Source of the DNA: Meandrina meandrites
Lineage: Eukaryota; Cnidaria; Anthozoa; Scleractinia; Meandrinidae
NCBI GenBank assembly: GCA_963693305.1
Contig: OY855905.1
Span: 26,155,937-26,219,936, forward strand
Direction: 5' to 3'
Length of the DNA stretch: 64,000 bases
Positions 58,801 to 64,000 of this stretch are shown one piece after another. The notes beneath the pieces are model-generated. The model did no database searches, was not told the DNA's origin, and worked only from the letters and a program-made list of their open reading frames with translations. A program made the position numbers and the translations under genes. Position 1 is the stretch's first letter. Every line of letters starts with the position of its first letter.

Positions 58801-60824
58801 AGTCTTTCCTCGCTAGTATTACTTTTGTTTTCCAAATGGCGTAGAGAATCGAGAGAAAACTTAATTGTCACGAGCGAATACGGTCGTTGCTTTCCCAGTT
58901 TCCAACTTCTCTTTCATAAACATCGCTCATATTTACCTACAAAATGTTGCTGTCACGACTACTCGAATTCAAAAGGGATACAAGTTGAAATTTCATTGTT
59001 CTGTACTCGACATTTCATTGGCTGAAGTTAAAAATGTTGAAATCTATTGTTTCCGTTCTGCTTTGTGATTGGTTAACTTTGTCTCGGTGACCCCGGTAAT
59101 AGTAGCCGCACTGTAAAGCTACTTGCATTGGAATCTGGATCAAATGGCCAGTGTTCAAGTGCTGGTCAGGAACTTGTCCTTGGACAAGGCACTTGGTGCT
59201 CGCATTACAGCTCTCAATGCAGGTGTATAAATAGATACCAGTTACCTGTTAGAGCAAGCTGGCAAAATGCTAGGGGAGGGCGGAGTTGCAAAACCCTAGG
59301 TGCTTTATGCTGTAGAATTTGGGCCATGTTGGCCTTAGTACAACTGTAATGCCCGTTTGCTCTTACAAAGCAGCAAAATCCTGCAACAAGTATGTACACA
59401 TACAGGCCGGTGCCCACTGAAGCACTTAAATATCCACTTATGATATTATTGGGGAGTAGGCTAGAAATGATAATTAAAATGATCATGCATATAGGTAAAT
59501 ATTTTTAGAATCACTATTTTCAAATGAAAACATATGCTCATGGACATTCTACATTTACCTGTAGGGAATATATTTTGCCCATTCTTTGTCCAGTTTCGAC
59601 AATCGAAATGCCAAACACAGCATGGAGGTCTCCATACTATCATGACGTTGGGTACGGGGTGGATTTTGACACAGCTGTTCAACATCTAACATCAGCAAGG
59701 AATAAAACTTGACTGCAGCAAGTTCCATCATGTCAAAATACCTGTAATAAACACCAACCAAGAACCAATCAGTAACTTGGACAGTCAGTATGGAAGCAGA
59801 CTAGGTGTGTAAAGAGCTAACCTTGAGAAGGCGTGTTTGTATGATGTGTTGTAATAGTTGACTTCAAGGTGTATTTCCAGGATCAGTTTAAGGAGAAGCT
59901 CAGGTGGTGAGAAATTCTGTCTCAACTCATCTGTGGCAATTACTTTGACACGCTCATACCGGCTTTCCATCTCCTTCTGCAAGAGCATAAAGCAACCATG
60001 AAAAATAACTAAATGGGAAATTATATACTTTTGATCGTCATACAGCAACAGATTAATGGATATCATTTTCCCAGTGTAGTGTTTCTCCTTATTAGCTCCT
60101 TGTTGATCTTGACTGGGCAGATAGAACAGACGGTCATTTTAGACAATGTTATGACAACTTCCTTCTCCTCCTTATCGAAGTTGGCTGAATTTCAGGGTCA
60201 CATTCAAACCAATTACTGTTAGCAACAAAGGAAGAGGTATCAGGATGAAATTCATGACGTGTATGTTTATTTTTCTTACTTAGGCATCTTTTCTTAAGAA
60301 AGTTCCAACAATAATTTTAAGAGTGTCTTGACTATTTTGCAATAGCTCTTTAATATCAGGTTTGTTGGAAACAATTCCACAGTGTCTTTTTACACAATGA
60401 TCTACAAGAAGCATTCAGTGTTTTTCCGCTTCCTTTAACAGGATATTGAAAGTTCCTACAAAACCACAAACACATACAATTTGTACACTTTCATTATTTG
60501 CATTGTAAGCCTATAATTATCTGTAGTCTCAAAGGAATGATCACTGTGATTAAAAATTACCCTAACATATGAAGCCAGGAGATCACAAGTTGGTTCCGTT
60601 GTCAGGTTATTGGAAAACTGACGGGCCTCCAGAAGTGCTGAAAAAACTGATGGGAACTCAGATTGCAGTAGTCTTGCAGAATCCAAAGTCAGTTCAAACA
60701 GTGAAACCAGTGCTGGCACACCCTCCTTAGGGCTGTTCTCAGCTGGAAAGATCCTCCTTATTCGAGTCAGGGAGTACTTGGTTTTTGCCAGTAAATTTGA
60801 CAGTATGGATAGCAGTATTTTAAA
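34848..60824 (-). CDS. UNC13-like MUN-domain protein with DEP-like C-terminus (5' incomplete, 16 exons)
   Basis: Exons: 60561-60824, 59822-59976, 59559-59741, 52306-52588, 44235-46511, 43789-43987, 43411-43487, 41886-42063, 40828-40961, 39985-40170, 39471-39554, 39038-39103, 37147-37227, 36790-37042, 35758-35958, 34848-35287. They sum to 5061 nt, 1686 residues, with every phase consistent. MUN resemblance by eye to UNC13: PFKGFALQWLDAVGHYF (UNC13 has PFVIQWLDENEE), SSSFVDVICAVN (CSVVDVFTQLN), FSKFLTDLWTAVAR (LKELWKLV) and MQFFYGGGDGLAYDTL...YTSPTDRLI (IKQYFHAGGVGLKKTF...YTQATDLLI), in the right order. MUN proteins bridge SNAREs in vesicle priming. In place of the usual C2 domain comes a DEP-like domain (exons 36790-37042 and 35758-35958). 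The N-terminus must lie beyond the window or in unseen exons. The exact ends of exons 39985-40170 and 35758-35958 are the least certain. Confidence 0.8.
35758..37042 (-). CDS. DEP-like domain exons of the UNC13-like gene
   Basis: The join of 36790-37042 and 35758-35958 reads DFVIQAMLKDLHTIHKCFSG, then ALVEWMENYVRDNGYD, then ELGQYLLERGMLICV. This matches the DEP pattern of an N-terminal helix, cFxGxxLVdWl, and a final GxxLLxrGli. DEP domains bind acidic membranes or receptor partners in signalling proteins. The domain sits roughly at residues 1415-1495. The following exon has an Asp/Glu tract (EEEADDEGDDDDDEDF) and a conserved-looking tail (YKFICEEDSS, LPNKLKHILCVLYARRDSDK) that I cannot assign. 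Confidence 0.65.
36130..36645. repeat. 515-bp pure-purine (GGGA)n/(GGAA) tract
   Basis: Almost uninterrupted purines on the plus strand, built of GGGA with GGAAGAAAGGA variants that recur in longer blocks at about 36197, 36261, 36349, 36445 and 36508, indicating higher-order duplication. Open frames of RERGREGG here are artefacts. Intron between the two DEP exons of the UNC13-like gene. Confidence 0.9.
37845..38240 (-). mobile_element. Probable LINE 3' end fragment
   Basis: On the minus strand the segment ends CACTTAAATAAAGTTC followed by a short (TTA)n tail, with GTGTCCCCAATTAGCTTCTG upstream. The same AATAAAG plus tandem-tail design occurs at 13643-13800. No reverse transcriptase remains. 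Intron of the UNC13-like gene. Confidence 0.45.
41200..41428 (-). mobile_element. tRNA-derived SINE, copy 3 (diverged)
   Basis: Same layout as copies 1 and 2 but older: the head reads AGTGGCCTAGTGGTTAGTGT and GTTTGTGTCCTGG (B box degraded), and the body AGGAGTATAAAATGGGTGACC. It lies in an intron of the UNC13-like gene. Confidence 0.65.
43129..43370. mobile_element. 242-bp Harbinger-like MITE
   Basis: The ends TACCTGATTCACACCAA and TTGGTGTGAATGGGGTA are imperfect inverted repeats, flanked by TTA on both sides (43126-43128, 43371-43373), the 3-base duplication typical of PIF/Harbinger. Subterminal mirror words GTTTAGTTAAAC and GTTTAAACATG. It ends 40 bases from the exon at 43411. A half copy lies at 38935-39008. 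Confidence 0.65.
44235..46511 (-). CDS. Giant acidic exon (759 codons) of the UNC13-like gene
   Basis: The exon runs from acceptor TAG at 46512 to a donor after CAG at 44235 and is phase 0 at both ends. About 680 residues are hydrophilic, Ser/Glu/Asn/Lys-rich and probably disordered; only the last 80 or so (from VLPISSSFVDVICAVN) resume MUN-like sequence equivalent to the start of UNC13 MHD1. It therefore inserts a disordered block between the QWLD motif (exon 52306-52588) and MHD1, which are close together in UNC13 proteins. Between 45375 and 45767 a unit ending KESC-x-x-K-x-LENG occurs three times about 53-58 residues apart. An SSSEEE acidic cluster lies near the start. Confidence 0.75.
46577..51463 (-). 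mobile_element. 4.9-kb autonomous TTAA-flanked DNA transposon (Kolobok-like)
   Basis: Exact 18-base inverted ends GGTGGCTGAACACAGTTT are flanked by TTAA on both sides (46573-46576, 51464-51467). The element is inserted in the intron between exons 52306-52588 and 44235-46511 of the UNC13-like gene, in the same orientation. It contains one three-exon gene for a transposase-exonuclease fusion. TTAA duplication plus a transposase that is not piggyBac-like points to the Kolobok superfamily, an inference. Identical ends and an intact coding frame suggest recent activity. A plus-strand poly-G run lies inside at 50258-50285. Confidence 0.85.
47217..51386 (-). CDS. Mutator/Kolobok-like DDE transposase fused to a DEDDh exonuclease (3 exons)
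   Basis: Exons 50874-51386, 50659-50776 and 47217-49807; 3222 nt, 1073 residues, phases consistent. Exon 2 supplies GYRIVDMGLLQLSLQSCQHC, which flows into exon 3 CQICKKIN, a Cys-rich motif. In exon 3 (residues numbered from the VEEKKEG valine as 1) the catalytic acids appear as D128 (VSYDMQW), D219/220 (IGDDDSS) and E376 (INESFHS), with a CRICDN...HDCRLNH zinc-type insert; this is the layout of Mutator-like transposases common in cnidarians. A basic linker (about 445-475) leads to an exonuclease domain with D540/E542 (VFDTETS), D648 (GHNANTFD), H719 and D724 (HDAVEDV), the full DEDDh set of DnaQ/TREX-like 3'-5' exonucleases. Exon 1 starts at ATGGCGGCC and contains a hydrophobic stretch of unknown role. 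Confidence 0.82.
53086..56823 (-). CDS. L1 ORF2: APE endonuclease and reverse transcriptase, 1245 residues
   Basis: Complete frame from ATG 56823 to stop 53086. The endonuclease domain (1-240) has N9 (LNVRGLN), E38 (LQETYS), GGDFNC at 141-146 and SDHSALTISL from 229. The reverse transcriptase domain has WRPISLLN (533-540), catalytic D602 in FLDFEKAFDS, RGVRQGCPLSG (657-667) and YADD (703-706). The C-terminus has a CPYC-x-H-x-C knuckle (CPYCTNVEQTIAHLFFTC). It nicks target DNA and primes reverse transcription of its own RNA. No internal stop or frameshift, so the protein could be functional. It starts 271 bases after ORF1 ends. Confidence 0.95.
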   Translation of the reverse strand: MDLKILSLNVRGLNRTIKRRQVFRWLHQQKSDVIFLQETYSSPQTIKTWKAEWGGKIIESHGSNHSRGVMILFKPRLDVTIEKIVNDKNGRYILCEALLDSEKFVFLNIYSPNDQTQQVQFLRGLSNSLLNTYANEQVVIGGDFNCAISEKDKCGGRSVVHKKGVIQEIKTLMSTQDLVDAWNHKHPNVQGFTWNNPSMKIQCRLDYFFISKDMQSSIIDVKILPNIFSDHSALTISLSSNNTETTRGPGFWKFNNSLLTDENYIAMITKQIPEIVSKYQEVPDKGLFWEMIKMEIRASTIIFAKRKAKQKRDEENDLLIEFTRLQEKIRSNFSEATKIEMDRVKKKLAKVVANKTRGTMVRSKAQWYEFGEKNSKYFYNLEKRNHKRKHIISLKKEDGSLLHNPGQILEEEETFFKEIYRSRDVSPESEIFNHFFHSDGLNTLNIEEADNCEGLLTLQECANSLGQFKNNKTPGSDGFTIEFYRSFWNVIGQFMVDSFNYAFKNGSLSITQKLGVISLIPKKDKDKNYLKNWRPISLLNNDYKIATKAIALRLEKVLPTIISSSQTGYVKGRYIGENIRIISDMMSFTKAKNIPGLAVFLDFEKAFDSIEWKYLQKCLEVFNFGPQLRQWVSVLYKDITSCVLNNGFATKHFNLSRGVRQGCPLSGILFVIGVEILNNAITRSNEIRGIQIDKEQTVKVSQYADDTTVFVRDVQSIHNLFYLLSQFESCSGLKINQSKSEILWLGRWRHRKDRVLDLKLSDEPIYALGVYFSYNEELATEKNFFDKLNPLKKLLNIWSSRDLSIYGRINIVKTLAISKLTFICSVLDTPNGFTDEVNNIIFRYIWKNKNPKLKKTTITRSKNDGGLGMIDFSLFDKALKISWVKRLCSKETEPWKSIPLSLLSNVGGKLLFECNYDIKSLCINEHLPKFYRDIILHWQDLNRTTPEKKEDFLNQTIWNNRFIRIGKSSVYYRNWYQVGLQNLADIVNDEGTGFMSFNTFLEKFKIKCNFLQYLSLLSAIPIHWKKSLKRDEHHRVPTDPHPAIDKLTCKTVYNTLVNRQQCPPTADKRLIECGFDAQTRQGVYSLPFCVTKEVKLSVFQYKVIHNILYTNNILYKMKKKPNPYCPYCTNVEQTIAHLFFTCSVATSFWPEFTTWYNSLSKTKKTSLSKTEIIYGVTENWSSCSTLNHLIIIGKYFLYTNALTDQRFQFAGYITLVRDKIETEKYIAIMTNNRTAFNKKWSNFLI
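57095..57730 (-). CDS. L1 ORF1 protein, N-terminally truncated
   Basis: The frame stays open to the insertion boundary near 57730 and has no proper ATG at its start, because the element is 5'-truncated. It has a short coiled coil (KLAAASDKLSKVDELERRI), then an RRM-like fold typical of L1 ORF1p (NNIKFFGIKDD, FERVHRIPTRP, RPIIAKVSFFQDKEFI) and a C-terminal domain (KYGVSDDFPREVDEIRKTL). ORF1p is the RNA-binding chaperone of the L1 particle. Confidence 0.8.
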
Positions 60825-63080
60825 CTGGATTATAAGCATGGCAAACAGTCATAGTTAGCACCTTCAAAACTTTCACATGAATGATACATAAATGTATACT
60901 AATAAAGCCAACAACATATTAAACCGCATGTATTAAGTTGTTTTAGAAAATATTTACATACCTCACCCACATAAGGTATTTTTCCCCAGGGTGGGGGGAG
61001 GGGGTACTCCCATATATGGGTATGTGCTGCAGGATAGGGTATGGTGTTGGAGGTTGTTGGCCCTTATATAGGATATCATTAATTTTTTGCTCCTTTTGGA
61101 ATTGTGTTCCCAGTGTGATCCTTAGATAGGGTACCTTAATTCTATCAGCTAAAATTGCAGTGTGTAAACACCCAGCTAAATAAAAAACAAATGGTCAGTG
61201 AAAACTGAACTATCCATTCAATTATTAGCAAAGTGATTTTATAAAGATTTGACTAGTGTGGTTAGCAGTTACTTGGGTTGTCACACACAATGCTTTTCCT
61301 CCCCTTCAATAGGGTGTCATTTTTTGTTTTCTTTCCTCAGAAATGAAACAGTATTGTTTTGGATTAGATGTAAACTATTTACACAGTGGGGGCAGAGTAC
61401 TATCCAATCAGGAGAACGCTCGTAACCACAATGTCAACACGTTGTACTAAAGGCAAACAGTCTTGTACAAACATGTTCTTCAAATATCGGAGAGAAAATC
61501 TTAAGCAACATCAAAATTATTAAGATCCATTACAAATAGAAATATCTGACAACTGCAATGCTTTTAGGTTTGATTAAAGCGATGTATTGGCGAAAAAATA
61601 TAAAGTTAGCTCTTTCCGTGTTTAATTGTTAAGTAAACATTCTAGCTGTACTCTGAAAAAGAACAAAATTCCCACCTATGAGAGCGCTTGTATGCACAAA
61701 CAAAGACATGATACCTTCATGTGTGTTGTGTTTGCTAGCATGGAAGCCATGAAAAAGGGCAAGAGAAGGGTAAATTATGAAGTTCTTTGTTATCATTATC
61801 CTTCCGTGATCTGGAAACGAAACACTAATTTCTTTTTGAAATAGCTCCTTGTTGGGTTTGCACCTTAAAAAGGGTATCACTAATCAATTTCCATTTTTTG
61901 TCAGGGTTTAAGAACCTTTGCAGCACACTCCTATTTACAGGAGAACCCTCTCCCCCCAAAAATACGGGGCTGTCAAGTAATTTTTGACACCTCAATGGCA
62001 TTATCTGGATCCGGGGTCAGAATGAATGCTGGCAATCGATTTTTTTTTTATCACAGCATTGTTGCGCACAACATGTTGCCATGTTTGGCCAACCTGTCGC
62101 AACATGTTGCATGTTATTGGCTCAAGTTTGAAAAAGGTCAAATTTTTCAAGCAACATTTTTGGATGTTGCATGATGTTGTATCTGTTTGGCCACGTTCCT
62201 GCAACATCGTTGTGCCAGAGCATGTGCACTAGTTCGATTTGCAACATGTTGCAACAGGCTAGCCAAACATGTGTAACATGTGCCCAACAATGTTGCCATA
62301 TGTTGTGTTGAATGTCGAGTGCATTTGCCCTAATAAGCTCCCTCACAGCATCCCACAACATGACCCAACAATGTTGCGAGATATTGCATTGAAATGTTGC
62401 ATCCGTTTGGCTGGGGGCTTGAGAATCAATTTATTTGAGGAAAAAAGACTGTTTACAGTCTATAGTGATAACCAATGTTTCATGTAGTACTCGAAATGAT
62501 GCTTGTTTACCTCATCTTCAACAAAAATTTCCCGACAGATAAAAACATGTTCCATAACATCTTGCAAAGAAATGATGGTATGTTCAATGTACCAAAGTTC
62601 ATTCTCAAAATACCTAAAAGTAGTGACAAAAAGAACAAAATCAGCAATTTAAGGCATCAAAATTGCAAAAAAATCCTCAAAACGCCCTGAAAAGTCAAGA
62701 AATTTGTTGAAATTCGCCTGCAATACTTTTGCACAATACTGTATAACATGCTTCAATCCCTGATCTTATACAGGAGTTAAAACAAACTAATCCGTATGAC
62801 AAGTTCTTTCCGCTGACAATTAACCAAATTATCCATGTTGGAGCAGTTTTCAATAGAGTGCCACAAAACCAATTTCTGGTTAATTACAAGACACAGACAA
62901 TCCAGTAATCCAATCAAAACTCAAAGCAAACACAAAGTGCTGGTTTTGGTTCTACTTCTGTTTGGATGACGAAGTGGCACAAGTTTTTTAAACCTTAAAG
63001 TCAAGTGCTAAATGGGGACTGGCATGTCGACAGAGTAGGACGTGCCGAGCGAGCTCCGCCTGAATATCTATTTTCCTGAC
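60825..63080. other. Repeat-rich stretch, no exon recognised
   Basis: Upstream of the first visible UNC13-like exon I see no further exon. 60985-61150 is a fragment of the GATAGGGTAT-type repeat (relative at 5872). 62055-62420 is the AACATGTTGC cluster. Remaining sequence is AT-rich without coding signals. Missing 5' exons of the UNC13-like gene may be small or lie beyond 64000. Confidence 0.45.
62055..62420. repeat. Cluster of CAACATGTTGC-type palindromic words
   Basis: More than a dozen copies of AACATGTTG, GTTGCA(A/T)G or AACAATGTTGC in both orientations within 370 bases, interspersed with GGCCA and GTTTGGC. It looks like a foldback-type dispersed repeat. Overlapping open frames are translations of it. 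Confidence 0.6.
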
Positions 63081-63910
63081 ATGGCCAACAAAAATTTACG
63101 GTCCAAAAAAGGCCCCGAGGCAACAAATGATCTTGCTGAAGATAATTTGGAACAAATTAGATTGCTCATCGCCAGTTTAGCAGAGAAAATCGATAAACTA
63201 GACGCCGATGGTTGAAGGCGACATGACGCCATTTATGGTAAGCTTGAACACTTAGAAGAAAGAACGAACACTCTGTTTGAAGACATCGGTGAAATGAAAA
63301 CGGGCCTTGGCTCTGTAAACAGTGAAGTAGAAGATTTAAAACAGGGGTTGGAAAACAAAGTAGACAAGAGTACCGTGGCAAAATTGTTGGCGAAGATTGA
63401 CGACCTGGAGAACCGGTCAAAACGAAATAATGTCATCTTCTGGAATATTCCAGAAGGTACTGAGGATGGCTCCACGTGCGAAGAAATAATAGAAGATATT
63501 TTAGTCAACCACATGAATCTTGGAAGAGAAATTGAAATTATGAGAGCCCATCGCACAACAATAAAGAACAGTCAAAACAGACGAAATGGAGAGCAGTCAT
63601 CAAGACCAATACACGTAGCATTGTTACGGTATCCTGACAAGCAGTTTATATTAAGAAACGCCGCCGCAAAGCTCAAGGACAATCCCTATCTTGACGCGAA
63701 AATCTTCATTTCCGATGATGTTTCGAAGGCAGTGGAGACGAGAGGAAGATTTTGAAAGACCGGCACCTTGAGGAAATTCGTAACCGAGAAGATGTAGAAT
63801 ACACCTTCATACCTTGGAGTGTTCCTCCGCGTATCCTTTATAAAGGTAACGACTCAGCAAAACTGAAGTATTTTTTCAGACCTACCTTTGAAGACTCCGA
63901 CAGTGTATAA
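63081..63910 (+). pseudogene. Second L1-type ORF1, broken copy of a different family
   Basis: Starts ATGGCCAACAAAAATTTACG and encodes a basic N-terminus, a coiled coil (EDNLEQIRLLIASLAEKI, VEDLKQGLENKVDKSTV) and an ORF1p RRM region (RNNVIFWNIPEGTEDG, VALLRYPDKQFILRNAAAKL), then after a frame change KILKDRHLEEIRNREDV and WSVPPRILYKGNDSAKLKYF, ending at TAA 63908-63910. There is an in-frame TGA at 63213-63215 and a frameshift near 63750. ORF2 would lie beyond the right edge. It is clearly distinct in sequence from the ORF1 at 57095-57730. Confidence 0.75.
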
Positions 63911-64000
63911 ACATTTCTTTTCTAATTTGCCGTAGATATTGTGAGTCTGATCCGAAATTTGGGCAAATAAGAAATATGAACAACTACTTCAATTATTTTC

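Larger units (their letters stand above)
52687..59115. mobile_element. 6.4-kb hAT-like inverted-repeat element interrupted by an L1
   Basis: About 135 bases at each end are inverted repeats (TACAGTGCGGCTACTATTAC... and mirror) with only a few mismatches. The flanks AAGCTAGT (52679-52686) and AAGCTACT (59116-59123) look like an 8-base duplication with one mismatch, typical of hAT elements. Mirror similarity resumes beyond the L1: 57750-57930 matches the reverse complement of 58830-58970 (GTGACAGCAACATTTTG, GAGCGATGTT, AAAGCAACGACCGTA). Without the L1 the element is about 1.5 kb and non-autonomous. Plus-strand frames near 57575-58018 are within it and have no recognisable product. Confidence 0.75.

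Noticed and set aside
62001..62487. Overlapping 68-79 codon frames on both strands
   Set aside because: Translations of the AACATGTTGC word cluster (NMLRQVGQTW, CNMLQ); no gene evidence.
1..64000. CRISPR arrays, bacterial operons, phage or viral genes
   Set aside because: Tandem repeats present have no regular unique spacers, and all genes are intron-containing metazoan or transposon types.

Overview
The window reads as nuclear DNA of an anthozoan cnidarian, most likely a stony coral. Support: compact metazoan genes split into short GT-AG exons, two FGF8/17/18-like genes, an AT-rich background with frequent poly-G/poly-C runs, and dense short inverted-repeat elements plus a tRNA-derived SINE of the kind familiar from coral genomes. 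The species assignment is inference. No bacterial, organellar or CRISPR features were seen.

Layout: all host genes found are on the minus strand. (1) 721-1383, first coding exon of a GPR157-like seven-helix receptor; the rest lies beyond the left edge. (2) 3061-12716, a complete eight-exon TTC1 (tetratricopeptide repeat protein 1) gene; most exons are shorter than 120 bases and were found by reading the raw sequence, and every intron phase agrees. (3) 15492-19717 and 27896-30805, two five-exon FGF genes in direct tandem, products of a segmental duplication that also carries non-coding flanks; copy A is split from its upstream flank by a 5.3 kb TTAA-flanked insertion. (4) 34848-60824, sixteen exons of a large UNC13-like (MUN domain) gene whose start lies beyond the window; it carries a very long acidic exon and ends in a DEP-like domain where the C2 domain of UNC13 would be expected.

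The introns and intergenic DNA are full of mobile elements. In one UNC13-like intron sits a 4.9 kb TTAA-flanked DNA transposon (46577-51463) whose three-exon gene encodes an apparently intact 1073-residue Mutator/Kolobok-like DDE transposase fused to a DEDDh 3'-5' exonuclease. In another, a 6.4 kb hAT-like inverted-repeat element (52687-59115) has itself been hit by an L1-type retrotransposon with an intact 1245-residue ORF2 and a 40-base poly(A) tail. Other dated insertions have clean target-site duplications: 971 bp (TACATA), 933 bp (GTTTAAACA), 210 bp (CAATA), 242 bp (TTA).

The strongest candidates for something new are the transposase-exonuclease transposon and the MUN-DEP protein with its roughly 700-residue acidic insertion. 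All exon joins are inferred from phase, splice sites and homology remembered by eye; no transcript or database search was possible.
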